A DNA stretch of 64,000 nt from Symbiodinium natans (lineage: Eukaryota > Sar > Dinophyceae > Suessiales > Symbiodiniaceae), in the NCBI GenBank assembly GCA_905221605.1, contig CAJNDS010002415.1, forward strand, positions 115,001 through 179,000, written 5' to 3'. The translations under genes and the position numbers were made by a program. Positions 1-10,987 of the stretch are shown one piece after another. The number at the start of each line of letters is the position of its first letter. The first letter of the stretch is position 1. A model generated the notes under the pieces. That model saw nothing but the letters and a program-made list of their open reading frames with translations. It was not told the DNA's origin and ran no database searches.

Positions 1-29
1 TGCGCCTGAAAGCCGAGCTCCATGAGTGC
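1..29 (-). CDS. Repeat-gene exon running off the left edge: ALMELGFQA
   Basis: After GCGCACTGCAG the frame reads ALMELGFQA to the window end. The x-EL-GF pattern suggests it continues the repeat gene. Its upstream intron holds hairpin F1. Confidence 0.45.
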
Positions 30-285
30 CTGCAGTGCGCTAGGAATAACACGGGCACCTTTTTTGGATTTCAGGGGGCATATAAGGAAACCTAAACCCG
101 AAACAAACCCGAAACAAAAGGAATCAGGGCCTTCTCTGGGTCCTAGTTGCGGTAAAGAAACCGTCAACCCCCCCACAGAAGGATGAAATCATGGCTTGGC
201 TCGGTGTCCAAGGTTGGCTACGTTCGGGTTGTTGGAAGGAGACTGCAGGGTACTAGTACTGCAAAGCTGTAAACAAGACAGGGGT

Positions 286-395
286 TTAGGGCTTGGGGTG
301 TATAATATACACATTTAGGCCGGCAGTCATGGGATCATCTAGGGTTTTTCTATTTTCAAGCAGCTTGCTCACAGCCCGGGAGAATTGCGTCATAA

Positions 396-430
<35 letters not shown>

Positions 431-440
431 CCTCTCACTC

Positions 441-487
<47 letters not shown>

Positions 488-747
488 CTCGCACGTCTGC
501 ATACATGTATATACACATTTAGGCCGGCAGTCATGGGATCATCGCTTGCGTTCACAGACAACTCCGCCAATGCACGCGCATCCAGTGTCTCCTGTCCTTT
601 TTTGGGGTGTTCAACGTTGTCTTGTGGGGAATGCCCGGCTGCCGGGGCGGGTGAGGATCCTAAGAGCAAACGGAGACAACAAAAATGAAACATGGAAACG
701 CTATTTGTTGTAGTCGCCCTATATATTATGGAGGGCGAATTCAACAT
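286..747 (-). CDS. Long minus frame through a CT/GA microsatellite; duplicated exon part
   Basis: 153 open codons. The 5' half is coding-like (GQETLDARALAELSVNASDD then PMTAGLNVY). The middle is (RE)n from a dinucleotide repeat and is probably intronic. The end repeats DDPMTAGLNVY. The duplicated piece is a 34-bp exact DNA repeat (306-339 and 510-543) with a GTGTATA donor-like edge. Confidence 0.35.
398..490 (+). repeat. CT microsatellite
   Basis: About 45 CT dinucleotides with a few CC interruptions, inside the segment bounded by a 34-bp direct repeat. Confidence 0.95.
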
Positions 748-1160
748 TTCATTGTAGGGTGGTTACACTCGGCATTTAGCAAGTTCGAGCCACGATGTTC
801 TAGATAATTCAAAATGAACGCACTTTCTTGGCAAGGAGTTAGCTGCACGGGAGTGCGGTAAAGAGATGACCTCAGAGACATAGAACGGAGCCGTCCGCAT
901 CAATCTGCAATACTTCAGAGAATGATGATGCCGCTTTCCCATGAGCAGGTGCCGCTCCCATATCTTACAGTTTCGGTGATGTGAAAGCCTGAACCCTAAA
1001 CCCTAAATCCTAAAAATTCCAGATAGACGCTGCGTGCATTTCCCCAAGCCTTCCTTTTGTTGTGCCACCCACACCGGGCATCAAGTCTGCTCGAGGACAG
1101 GCCAAGGTCAACTGCTGCAGCACTTCTCGCATGGGCGGACGGACTAAGGCGAGGGCAAGA
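544..1160. other. Unique spacer, one weak exon candidate
   Basis: Apart from the minus frame AHARSAAAVDLGLSSSRLDA near 1060-1130 (donor GTGTGGG), nothing recognised. Confidence 0.35.
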
Positions 1161-1465
1161 ATGGGGTTTAGGGTTTAGGGTTTAGGGTTCAGGGTTTAGG
1201 GTTTAGGGCCTAAGGGTTTAGGGTGTAGGGTTTAGGGTCGCTCCAGCCTATTGTTAATGGCAAGAAGAAGAAGAAGCAGCAATTCACGAGTCTCTCAGCA
1301 GAAGCTTCTTCTAAAGACCGTAAAGCCTATAGCTGCAATCGGCAAACCCTGCAAGTTCCACTGTGAGAGACTCAACTCTAAATCTTCAGGAACTCCTCAA
1401 AACCCTGAAGGCCCTAAACCCTAAACCCTAAACCCTAAACCCTAAACCCTAAACCCTAAACCCTC

Positions 1466-1547
1466 AGACTCGAGTGGGCTAGGTCTTTGAGCTGACGGTT
1501 TAGTTGGGGACTGACTTGATGTAGACCAAACTGAAACCACTCACAAG
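1466..1547 (-). CDS. Possible exon: FGLHQVSPQLNRQLKDLAHS
   Basis: Acceptor TGAGTGGTTTCAG, frame open to CTGAGG|GTTTAGGG. Fits the general pattern; weak alone. Confidence 0.35.
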
Positions 1548-1747
1548 GTTTAGGGTTTAGGGTTTAGGGTTTAGGGTTTAGGGTTTGGGGTTTAGGGTTT
1601 ATGGCCAGTGCTCTGAATCATAGTTCCTCTTGTTGCTATATTGCGTATCCTCTTAAGACCTGACCACGTGCTGTCGGATTGTCTGTTCCTCTGCATGGCC
1701 TACACACACACAACTGTACTCCACGAACCTCAAGCCTGAACTGGCCT

Positions 1748-1886
1748 GAACCCTAAACCCTAAACCCTAAACCCTAAACCCTAAACCCTAAACCCTAAAC
1801 CCTAAACCCTAAACCCTAAACCCTAAACCCTAAACCCTAAACCCTAAACCCTAAACCCTAAACCCTAAACCCTAGACCCTAACCCT
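1748..1886 (-). repeat. Telomeric array (CCCTAAA), about 19 units
   Basis: Nearly perfect CCCTAAA on the plus strand; decays to CCCTAGA and CCCTAA at the right edge. Confidence 0.95.
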
Positions 1887-2790
1887 CAAGCCCCAACTTA
1901 CGGCCCCCAGGTTCGGGCTCCCCATTCCTACACCTGAAGGGTTAAGGCCATACAGGGTTTTAGGTTTAGGTAGGGTTTAGGGCTTAGGGCGGAGGCCCTA
2001 GGGTGTAGGGTTTAGGGTCTAGGGTTTAGGGTTTAGGGTTTGGGGTGAGGGGTTTGGTGTTTGGGGCTTTAGGGTTCAGGGCTTTCAGGGTTTTAGGCTT
2101 AGGGGTGTGAGGGGAGACTTGGGGAACCCTACGAATCACCACGTTGCAGGAAGCCGTTTTGCCTGTACCGGGGCCCCTAAGCTATGCCCCTGGAGCCCTA
2201 AAGCGGCCACAACCTCAGGATTGAGGGGCTTTAGGGTTTAGGGTTTAGGGTTTGGGGTTTAAGGTTTAGGGTTTAGGGTTTAGGGGCTTGAGGGTTTAGG
2301 GTTCTAACTTAAGAGCACTGCAAGTAGAGTGCTTAGCTGCGACTTGCTTCTGCAACAATAGCACGAGCATCATCCTTAGGGTTTAGGGTTTAGGGTCACC
2401 GGGTTTAGGGTTTAGGGTTTAGGGTTCAGTGCTTTGCCAGAAACAACTCGAAATATGTGGCATACGTCCTGAGTCAAAGAGTGTCTCGCACCCTACACCC
2501 AAACCCAAAACACTTAACAAGGGTGAACGCCGACCCCGAACCCCTTTCATTCCTGAACTCCCAAAACCCTAAACCCTAAATCCTGAACACCTAACTCCTG
2601 AACCCGCAAACTAGGGTTTAGGGTTTAGGGTTTAGGGTTTAGGGTTTAGGGTTTATAAGGGTTTAGGGTAAAGGACCCCACACCCTGACCCCAAGCTCTT
2701 GAACCCAAGAGCCCATAAACCCCAGAATGCCCTGAGCCCTGAACAGGGTCTAGGGTTTAGGGTTTGGGTTGGGGTTTAGGGTTTAGGGTT

Positions 2791-2893
2791 CTTAGTTGCT
2801 GAGTTCATAGGCCCCCAGAAAGTGTACACTTTCAGTTCCATAGGGGCTTATAGTATCCTCAAAAGTGCAAAGTGTACTCGCTCAGCTACTAAG
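2791..2893. mobile_element. Family K hairpin
   Basis: Arms CTTAGTTGCTGAG and CTCAGCTACTAAG, with GTGTACAC inside. Second copy 35976-36044 is cut off by an E element. Confidence 0.6.
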
Positions 2894-2941
2894 GACGGTC
2901 TAGGGTTTAGGGTTTTGGGTTTAGGGTTGAGGGCTTCATGC

Positions 2942-3004
2942 TGGGCAGGGTGCCAGTACAGTGGTGCCGATTTCCCGCAGCTCCCGCGCCGAGAAGCCAG
3001 CAGC
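2942..3004 (-). CDS. GFSAREL-repeat exon: AAGFSARELREIGTTVLAPC
   Basis: 63 bp, acceptor CCCCAAACCAATCAG, possible GC donor (TGCCCA|GCATGAAG). Same length and motif register as the exon at 4676-4738. Confidence 0.58.
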
Positions 3005-3964
3005 CTGATTGGTTTGGGGTGTTAGGGTTTAGGGTTTAGGGTTTAGGGTTTAGGGTTTAGGCTTTAGGGTTTAGGGTTTAGGGTGTAGGGCGTAGGGTTT
3101 AGGGTTTAGGGTTTAAACTTAATATAAACACTCTACTTAAGAAGGACCGAGATAAGGGACCACACCAACAGCCCAGGATTCCGACCTTAGAGAATGGTTT
3201 CGGGTGTTGGGGTTTGGGGTTTGGGGTTTAGGGTTTAGGGTTTAGGGCTAGGGTTCAGGGTTTAGGGTTTAGGGTTTCGGGTTTCGGGTTTAGGGTTTAG
3301 GGAAATTCCCCCCCCCCCCTTAGTTGTAAGTAGACTGATAAGGCCCTAAGTGGGTGATAAGGGATCCTAACTTGCGTTGTAAGACCGTTACATTCCAGGA
3401 CCCCTCCCTGTAGGGTTCTTGTAACCCTAAACCCAACACCCTAAACCCTAAACCCTAACCCTAAACCCTAAATCCTAAACCCTAAACCCTAAATCCTAAA
3501 CCCTAAGAGCCCTAAACCCCAAACCCTAACACCTACTTAAGAACAATGTCACCCCGAAGTGGGCCCTACTAGCCTGCAACCGGCTTCCCTGACGCCAGGG
3601 GGTGCGGGGGGAGAAAGTGCGGGTGGCTGCGGCAACGCCCGCTAGCCGACTCCGACCTGCTACCTCCGACCTCCGACCTCCTACCGACCTTAAACCCTAA
3701 ACCCTAAACCCTCAACTTCTCAACCCTCAACCCTAGACCTACCTAGGCCTTCAAGCGACGCAGGGCTGACAGTTTCAAGTCTTGGGCTTAGGCATGGATC
3801 TCCCCAAACCCGAAACTCCAACAAGCCGCCCCTAAAAGCCACAAATCCAGATCTTCCTCCATAAACCCTAAACCCTAAGCCCTAAGCCCTAAACCCTAAA
3901 CCCTAAACCCTAAACCCTAAACCCTAAACCCTAAACCCTAAACCCTAATCCAAGCACACCCCAC

Positions 3965-3991
3965 CTTCAGCTCCTCTCCAGTAAAGAGCTC
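3965..3991 (-). CDS. Micro-exon: ELFTGEELK
   Basis: 27 bp, nine codons, acceptor CCGCGAGCGCAG, donor CTGAAG|GTGGGGTG. Matches the F-x-x-x-EL part of the repeat. Confidence 0.42.
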
Positions 3992-4050
3992 CTGCGCTCG
4001 CGGGGACAATGAGCTCAGCTTCCCAACGAGGAGAAAGGGCCAGGGTTATG

Positions 4051-4174
4051 CAGGCTGGTGGTCTCTCTATCTGTTCCATAAACTACCCAATATGGCCCCT
4101 ACATACCATCATAAGGATCCCTATATCTACCCCTTTCGAAAACAGAAACCCGAATTAAAGAGACCACCAACCTG
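4051..4174. mobile_element. Family I hairpin
   Basis: Arms CAGGCTGGTGGTCTCT and AGAGACCACCAACCTG; single copy seen. Confidence 0.55.
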
Positions 4175-4675
4175 CTTAAGACTAGGGCTTTAGGGTGCAT
4201 AAAACGCTTTGGGTTTTGGGTTTGTACTTCGTAACCCTTTTTTGGGGGCCCTTGTTTGCTCTGCGTCTAGATCTTTGCGGTTTCACTGGACCGAGCAAAG
4301 AGACCAGACTAGACCCTAAACCGACATTGCATAGGGTCACAAACCCGCATAGGACATGTCAAAGAAAGTGGTGGGCACACTTCTCTTGTGAAGTGCAACT
4401 GTCTGATGAAGGTCAGATATCTCACTCAGCCTGATCCCTATTCCCCCCCTTCCTTCCCCGTAGAATCGTATGCAAGGGCCCTCGGATGGAATTTCCGAAT
4501 GCCGGCTTGACCTCAGCCCTGAGCCCCCTCACACGGCCCGAACCCTACACCCTAAACCCTAAACCCTGAACCCTAAACCCTAAACCCCAAACCCCAAACC
4601 CTAAACCCTAAACCCTAAACCCTACACCCTAAACCCTTATAAACCCCAATCCTGAAGTTGCCCTAAGCCCTACAC

Positions 4676-4738
4676 CCTTAGCCGCTCCAGAATCGGGATG
4701 TCAGCTTGGTGCAACTCGCGCGCTGAGAAGCCCATCTC
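4676..4738 (-). CDS. GFSAREL-repeat exon: EMGFSARELHQADIPILERL
   Basis: 63 bp, 21 codons, acceptor TGATCTCTGTGCAG, donor AAGG|GTGTAGGG. It carries a G-F-S-A-x-E-L motif shared with the exon at 2942-3004 (also 63 bp) and, more loosely, with those at 5248-5281, 3965-3991 and 1-29. A tandem-repeat protein built by exon duplication; such Ala/Glu/Leu/Gly-Phe repeats occur in alveolate predicted proteins. Function unknown. Confidence 0.62.
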
Positions 4739-4769
4739 CTGCACAGAGATCAGTGGAGGAGGATGTTGT

Positions 4770-4881
4770 TTAGGTTTAGGGTTTAGGGTTTAGGGTTTAG
4801 GGTTTAGGGTTTAGGGTTTAGGGTTTAGGGTTTAGGGTTTAGGGTTTAGGGTTTAGGGTTTAGGGTTTAGGGTTTAGGGTT
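4770..4881 (+). repeat. Telomeric array (TTTAGGG), about 16 units
   Basis: Perfect heptamers directly after the acceptor side of the GFSAREL exon at 4676; part of that exon's upstream intron. Confidence 0.95.
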
Positions 4882-5247
4882 TGGGGTTTCGGGCTTGAGG
4901 AACCCAAAGCCGGGTGTCCATCTTGGTGAGATTCGCCCTAAAACCTGAACATTGAACCCTAAACCCTAAACCCTAAACCCTGAACCCTAAACCCTAAACC
5001 CTAAACCCTAAACCCTGGGACCTCGACATTTCAAGCGATGTCGGTTTAGGTTCTGGGAGGCTGGGATTCTGGTCACGTAGGGCCTTTCACACGCCTTCAT
5101 CAAAAGTCAGGCGATAGTATCAACCAAGCCCGTGAACTTGAACCCTAGATTGTAAGCCCCGCCTCAACTCTAAACCCAAAACCCGAAACCCCAAGCCGCA
5201 CAACCTAAGCCCTAAACCCAAAACAAACCCTAAACCCTAAACTCCAC

Positions 5248-5281
5248 CCGGGGCCTTCAGCTCCTGGCCGGCGAAGCCAGC
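5248..5281 (-). CDS. GF-x-EL-repeat exon: AGFAGQELKAP
   Basis: 34 bp, acceptor GAGCATGCCAG, donor CCCCGG|GTGGAGTTTAGGG. Motif AGFAGQELK matches the repeat consensus. Confidence 0.5.
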
Positions 5282-5822
5282 CTGGCATGCTCCCTCAGCC
5301 TCTCAATTGCAATCCTCTGAGGCGCATATTGGGTTTTGTGCGTTTCTTCTATGATGCTTATACAAGAGATTTGTACTACAGCTTCCCGAAAACTCACGTC
5401 AAACCGATCCAGGACACAAGAGTCCTGCTGGCATCGCGAACAAGGTCTGGACGTAGGCTCAGGGTTTCGAGGATTCACCCCGCACCATATAGCCATATAG
5501 CAGCTGAACTTGTGGAGAGTGTTCGAACTTCTAGAGAGAAAATAGCCTTGCGTAGAGAAAACGGACTTGTATAGTTGAATGATGAGGTTCGCAGAACAAA
5601 AGAATGTAATTTAGAAACAACAAATCATGGATTTCCCTACTACCCCCCCCTCCACCATAAACCCCACATCCTAAGCCCCTTGAGGCCCCCAAACCTGCAC
5701 TTTGGGGGTTTAGGGTTGCTATACTGAACTTGGAACCCTAGCACAAAAAATGAATTTCGGCTGTTTCTTAGGAATTGCAGTACCCAAAAATGAAAAAAAT
5801 GTTCCCAAGGATCCCTAAGGTT

Positions 5823-5966
5823 GGGTTTAGGGTTTAGGGTTTAGGGTTTAGGGTTTAGGGTTTAGGGTTTAGGGTTTAGGGTTTAGGGTTTAGGGTTTAG
5901 GGTTTAGGGTTTAGGGTTTAGGGTTTAGGGTTTAGGGTTTAGGGTTTAGGGTTTAGGGTTTAGGGG
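5823..5966 (+). repeat. Telomeric array (TTTAGGG), about 20 units
   Basis: Uninterrupted heptamers ending just before a short open minus segment (EKLRKAI, 5978-6010). Confidence 0.95.
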
Positions 5967-6045
5967 CTTAGGATGGCCTTCCTCAGCTTCTCAGCGATGC
6001 GGCGCTTGGACCTCAGGGCGGGAGAAGGGGTTTAGGGTTTTGGGT

Positions 6046-6144
6046 TTAAGGATTTAAGGGTTTAAGGGTTTAAGGGCTTAAGGGCTTAAGGGTTTAAGGG
6101 TTTAAGGGTTTAAGGGTGTAAGGGTTTAAGGGTTTAAGGGTTTA
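6046..6144 (+). repeat. TTTAAGGG octamer array, 12 units
   Basis: Telomere-derived octamer with an extra A. Confidence 0.9.
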
Positions 6145-6259
6145 GGTGCAATCCTGCTTCCTTGTTGCCAAATCCAAGTCCTTGCCTTACTTTTCAGATA
6201 TATACTCTGGTGACTCTGGTGGATAGTTGAGTCGGGCAGTCCCTGACAACAGCCCAGCG

Positions 6260-6540
6260 CCCACTACCTAGGCCTAGACTCGTAAACCTAGACCGGGAGC
6301 AAGCATGGAAAGGCAAGAAAGACAATTTAGGATTAAGCCGGCCTTGAAGGTCATTTCACCATAAAGCTTGAGGTGTAGGAGGTGGCACCATCCATCTTTG
6401 TAGTTGGTTACCATCTTCAGCAGACGGCCGCAGGCTGGCTCGCTTGCGCTGTCGGCCGTGCTGAAGCACAGCAAACAGCAGCCTGTCTCAGTCTGGGCAT
6501 CAAAGTCTGTGAAAACCAGATCGTGGCTGTCCACCAGCCT
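6260..6540 (-). CDS. Possible exon block: TDFDAQTETGCCLLCFSTAD
   Basis: Non-repetitive 280 bp. After CTGGTTTTCACAG the minus frame reads TDFDAQTETGCCLLCFSTAD, SASEPACGRLLKM, then past a possible GTAACC donor NYKDGWCHLLHLKLYGEMTF. The plus strand has a competing frame. Confidence 0.35.
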
Positions 6541-7247
6541 AACCCCCTCTTCCTAAACCCTAAACCTAAACCGCTTAAACCCTTGACCGCCTAAACCCCA
6601 TAAACCCTGAACCCTCAACCCGAAATCCTAAAGCCTAAACCCTAAACCATTTAAACCCTAATCTGAGCCTAGAGCTTATAGCCGCCTAAAGCCCATAGTC
6701 CCTGCTCACGCCAGGCGCACAGCTTAGCAGCTAAGCTGGCTAGAATGGACCAGATATTACCAATTCGTCTGCAGAAGTAGAACGCCACGGTTTAGGGTTC
6801 AGGGTTTCGGGGTTTAAGGGTTTAAGGGTTTAGGGGTTCAGGTTCAGGGTTTAGGTTCTAAGGGTAGTTACAAGGCGCCGGGAGTTTAGGGGTTAGGGTT
6901 TAGGGTTTAACTAGGGTCCAGGGTTTAGGGTTTATGGTTAGGGTAGTTCCGGTCCCTTGGTATGCGCCCTTAACAGTGGACCCCGCCTATACCCCCTTCA
7001 AGGGAAGGTAAGGGACAATATAAAGGGACCATGTAACTACCCTTAGATAGGTATTGTGGTTGGGTTCGGGGTCTGGCATCCGAGCATGATGATGCGAAAG
7101 GAAGAGGATCCCTCCACAGGCGTGTTTGCTTGAAAGGACAAGACGTAGGAGAGAGAGAGAGAGAGACAGAGGGATCTAGGACAGGGCTGCATGAGGCGAA
7201 AGCTCAACTCAGTTTTGCCGAATGCCAAAAAACTCTAAACCCTAAAC

Positions 7248-7273
7248 CCACTGCCTAGGTGCAACTTCTGAGG
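7248..7273 (-). CDS. Micro-exon: PQKLHLGSG
   Basis: 26 bp with acceptor GCCCCTGCTAG and donor CAGTGG|GTTTAGGG. Too short to trust alone; matches the local splice pattern. Confidence 0.3.
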
Positions 7274-8191
7274 CTAGCAGGGGCGAAGAGTTTAGGGTTG
7301 GGGCTCGGCTCCGACACCCCCCAACCCTGAACCCGAAACTACTTGACCCCTCCAAATCCCAAACTCTATACAGGATGTTCCCCCTTAAACTAACAGTCCT
7401 GAGAACCCCAAACCCTACCCTGAACCCTAAACCCCAAACCCTAAACCCCAAACCCTAAACCCCAAACCCCAAACCCTAAACCCCAATGACCCCAAACCCT
7501 ACCCTAAACCCCAAACCCTAAACCCCAAACCCTATACATCTACACAGATGAGGGCAGCCCAGGCAGCCGGAGCTCAAAGGCCAAACACTTCAAGTCGCGA
7601 AGCACTTGCCTTTGCAGCGGTTTAGGGGTTTAGGGGTTTAGGGGTTTAGGGTTTAGGGTTTAGGGGTTTAGGGTTTAGGGCTAGACTTGGGCGGGGGAAG
7701 GATTTTACCGGAAAAAAAACATACAAACAAAACGAAAAAAGCTAAACCTAGAACCTAAGAACTAAAGCCTAAGCCCTTCAAACGACTAGACGTGCTTAGG
7801 GTTTTTTAAACCTAAGCCCTAAACCCTAAACCCGTAAATAGAAGAAACCACAAATAGGATTTAGGGTTTAGGGTTTAGGGTTTAGGGTTTAGGAGAGCTT
7901 TTTTGGGTTTAGAGGGCCTGAGCGTGTGGAAAGGCCCGGCCTTCGGCCGGCCACTTTCTTCTTTCAAAGGCTCAGGTGAGAGAGGGTTCAGGATTTAGGG
8001 TTTAGGGTTTAGGGCTAGGGTTTAGGGTTTAGGGTTTAGGGCTTAGGGCTTGGGGCTTAGGGTACAGGGTTGGACGGGTTGGACGATTGGAAATTCGGTG
8101 TCCCGGAAACGATACCAACAAAAGGATTCCAGCCTCTAAAGAAGTGGAGCTCTCAGAGCTTATTTCGTCTCTAAGGATGGCAGTGAGCCCT

Positions 8192-8308
8192 GCTAGGATG
8201 CCCAGTAACCTAGGATGAAAGAGGGTGACCCCTTTTTTGCTTAAAGGGGTTTATAAGGGAACCTAGGCCTACCAAAAAGGGAATAAGGGTACTAGTGGGC
8301 ATCCTAGC
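8192..8308. mobile_element. Family F hairpin F2, perfect 13-bp TIR GCTAGGATGCCCA
   Basis: 117 bp with a CCCAGTAACCTAGG interior. Related copies: F1 38-152, F3 27208-27306, F4 33064-33180, F5 36158-36260; fragments 31316-31346 and 38160-38265. Families F and C share GGGTACC/AAGGGAA interior words and may be cousins. Confidence 0.68.
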
Positions 8309-8325
8309 CTAAACCCAGGCCCTAC

Positions 8326-8675
8326 AAGCGGGTAGGTTAAGTCACATCTTTGCGCGTGAAGTCACATCTCCCCAGTGACACGCGGCTGCGAGCGAAGTCA
8401 CACCACCCCGCGTAAAGTCGCATCACAGAGACATATGTTGAAGCCTTCTCCCCAATATGCTCGCGCCGCAAGCGCATGTTGTCGACACACATGCAAAATA
8501 CGCACTTGTCACCGCACGCCTGGGAGGGAGTCGGAGGGAGCACATTTTGTCAGCGTGACTGAGATTTCTGCTTGGGGGTGCAAGTGGGTTCTGACCAATC
8601 TTAGAATTCGCGAGCGCGCGCGCGCGCGCCCGAGATACGACCTTACACATGAGATACGACTTGACCTACCCGCTT
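8326..8675. mobile_element. Family N: 350-bp element with about 18-bp TIRs
   Basis: Left AAGCGGGTAGGTTAAGTC and right GACTTGACCTACCCGCTT (one mismatch). Interior has degenerate GTGAAGTCACATC repeats on the left, a (CG)n run, and open frames on both strands. Longer than the other hairpins; no transposase recognised. Confidence 0.55.
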
Positions 8676-9049
8676 CAAAACCCTAGCCCTAAACCCTAAA
8701 CCCTAAACCCTAAACCCTAAACCCTAAACCCTAAACCCTAAACCCGAAGCCCCGGATCCGGAGCAATGCGTCTGAAAGGCAGGTGCGCGGAGCCAGAGAT
8801 GGCGAGAGCCTTAGAACACCCCAAGCACTCAACGGTTTTTATAAAGTTTAGGGTTTAGGGTTTAGGGTTTAGGGTTTAGGGTTTAGGGTTTAGAGTTTAG
8901 GGTTTAGGGTTTAGGGTTGAGGGTTGAGGGTTGAGGGTATTTGAGGAAACGGTAGTTAAACCACAAAGCTCTAAAGCCTGAAACCCTAAACCCTAAACCC
9001 TAAACCCTAAACCCTAAACCCTAAACCCTAAACCCTAAACCCCAAGGGC

Positions 9050-9125
9050 ATGGACCCGGGGCCATCTTCTGCCCTCACGCCCTGTCGGAAGGATCCCCAG
9101 TCTGGAGGCACCTCTTCAGCTTCTT
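9050..9125 (-). CDS. Possible exon: AEEVPPDWGSFRQGVRAEDG
   Basis: Between ...AAACCCGAAG and a GGGGTTTAGG boundary the minus frame is open for about 25 codons. Its 5' intron contains the 17-copy TTAGGGTTG array. Confidence 0.4.
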
Positions 9126-9146
9126 CGGGTTTAGGGTTTTGGGTTT

Positions 9147-9306
9147 TAGGGTTGTTAGGGTTGTTAGGGTTGTTAGGGTTGTTAGGGTTGTTAGGGTTGT
9201 TAGGGTTGTTAGGGTTGTTAGGGTTGTTAGGGTTGTTAGGGTTGTTAGGGTTGTTAGGGTTGTTAGGGTTGTTAGGGTTGTTAGGGTTGTTAGGGTTGTT
9301 AGGGTT
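9147..9306 (+). repeat. TTAGGGTTG nonamer array, 17 units
   Basis: Perfect 9-bp tandem repeat, a TTAGGG-plus-TTG variant. It creates spurious Leu/Gly and Val/Arg repeat frames. Confidence 0.95.
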
Positions 9307-9535
9307 TTAGGGTTTGGGGTTTAGGGTTTAGGGTCTAGGGTCTGGAGGCACAATCGCCTGGAGCAAGTAAGTCTCAGGGTACCCAACAAGGGTCACAAGT
9401 ATGGAACACCTATACCCTAAACAGCCCTAAACCCTAAACCCTAAACCCGAAACCCTAAACCTGAAACCCTAAACCTGAACCCTAAACCCTAAACCCTAAA
9501 CCCTAAACCTAAACCCTAAACCCTAAACCCTAAAC

Positions 9536-9599
9536 CCTCCTAAGCGCCCTATAACGGCGAGAGGCGAGGCGGATCGCTTCCGCACGCGTGGCCACCAGG
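9536..9599 (-). CDS. Exon: LVATRAEAIRLASRRYRALR
   Basis: 64 bp; acceptor ACACGCTTGGGAG, donor AGGAGG|GTTTAGGG. Basic helix; the frame is also open 5' of the acceptor (VDTLGS). Confidence 0.58.
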
Positions 9600-10011
9600 C
9601 TCCCAAGCGTGTCGACCGTTATCGGGGTCAAGGGCGAAGTACCTCAGCAACCCTAAACCCTAAACCCCAAACCCCAAAGGGTCTGGGCTCATGTATATGT
9701 GGATTCAAGGCTTAGGGCTTAGGGCTTAGTGTTTGGGGTTTAATTAGAACGCGGGTTTAAGATTTTTAGGGCTTCGGGCTTGTGGTTCTACAGGGTCGTC
9801 CAACTGCATGATCCCTTCGGGTCAACGGTCAAAGTATCTACTACCCTAGACCCTAAACGCTAAACCGCAGGGAGTTCCCAAAAGTGTGGCGTCAATTGTT
9901 GGGACCCTCAATATAAGGCTCCGCATTCGCCCTGAACCCAAAAACACCCAGGTTGATCATGCAAATGATGGTGTTGTGTTTTGGTGGGTTTCGGGTGTAG
10001 GGTTCAGGGTT

Positions 10012-10262
10012 CCATTTCGGTCCTCGAACTGGATGCCCGAAGGTGTTCGAGTTCTTGTACAAGCTGTTGAGCGGTTACGTGCTCTAAAGCCCAAAGTAAC
10101 CCAATCGGGTCTGGGTTTAGGGCTCCACCTGAAGCTCGGGGGCAATTTGGGGCTCAGGGTAGATTCAGAACGTCCCTCCCCCCTCGCACTGCGGACAAGA
10201 TGCTCTTGGCCCACTCGACAGTCCTTTCCAAGCTCTTCCTCCAGCTGAAGCTGTTTTGTGTA
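10012..10262 (-). CDS. Exon(s): RVLYTKQLQLEEELGKDC and IGLLWALEHVTAQQLVQEL
   Basis: Two helical minus-strand segments. The upper reads RVLYTKQLQLEEELGKDCRV then GQEHLVRSARGEGRSESTL. The lower follows CCCTAAACCCAG at 10110 and reads IGLLWALEHVTAQQLVQELE then HLRASSSRTE. Plus-strand frames across the same block (for example MPEGVRVLVQAVERLRALK) also look coding, a GC-rich antisense effect. Strand is chosen by consistency with neighbours. Confidence 0.48.
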
Positions 10263-10323
10263 CAGGACGCGGTTTGGGGTTTGGGGTTTAGGGTTTAGGG
10301 TTTAGGGTTTAGGGTTGAGGGAC

Positions 10324-10391
10324 CGAGGTCTTGGGCTGGATTGACCAGAAGCAAAAATGGCCTTTCTTGTCGGATTCACCCGCATCCTTTC
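10324..10391 (-). CDS. Exon: KDAGESDKKGHFCFWSIQPK
   Basis: 68 bp, acceptor CATGTTGTTTTGAG, donor ACCTCG|GTCCCTC. Aromatic-rich and protein-like. Confidence 0.58.
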
Positions 10392-10726
10392 CTCAAAACA
10401 ACATGAGAATGAAAGATGCCTAGCTGTTCAAGGCTACTCACTGCACACCAGCCCCTGTCTGCTATGCACCCTTCTTTTACCGCAAAGGTTCGGGGCTTGA
10501 GGGCGCCAAGTCGTGCTGTCGCCTATTCCCGTGCCCATTGCATTTCCCAAATTCCTAAACCCAGAACCCGAAACCCTGCCCCGGTTGCGTGCACGTCTAG
10601 AGAACTCCTCGCAACTTTCCCCGGACGTGAACCCTGAATGAACTCTACAAACCTCAAACCCTGAACCCTGACTCTGAGCCCCACTCTAAACCCTAAACCC
10701 TAAACCCTAAACCCTAAACCCTAAAC

Positions 10727-10811
10727 TCTTGCACATCACAGCAACGTAGGCTAAGGCCCGGCATGTGGAGTTTCAACACAATACTGGGGTCATTAGTGTA
10801 GAGCAACTCTT
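10727..10811 (-). CDS. Exon: ELLYTNDPSIVLKLHMPGLS
   Basis: 85 bp, acceptor GGCACCGGAAGCAG, donor GTGCAAGA|GTTTAGGG. Reads ELLYTNDPSIVLKLHMPGLS then LRCCDVQ; compact globular composition. One of the clearest exons in the left half. Confidence 0.66.
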
Positions 10812-10987
10812 CTGCTTCCGGTGCCCAAAAGGGTCACATCGCTTCGAACAACCCCCCTCCAAACCCTAAACCCTAAACCCTGAAGCCTAAACCCTAAACC
10901 CTATAAACCCTAAACCCTAGGACCTAGAACCCTAAACCCTAAACCCTAAACCCTAAACCCTAAACCCAAAACCCTCAAACCCTAAAC

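Noticed and set aside
10026-10248. Plus-strand frames such as MPEGVRVLVQAVERLRALK and KMLLAHSTVLSKLFLQLK
   Set aside because: They look coding, but the opposite strand is equally protein-like, fits the splice ends and agrees with the neighbouring exons. GC-rich helical exons often give open antisense frames.
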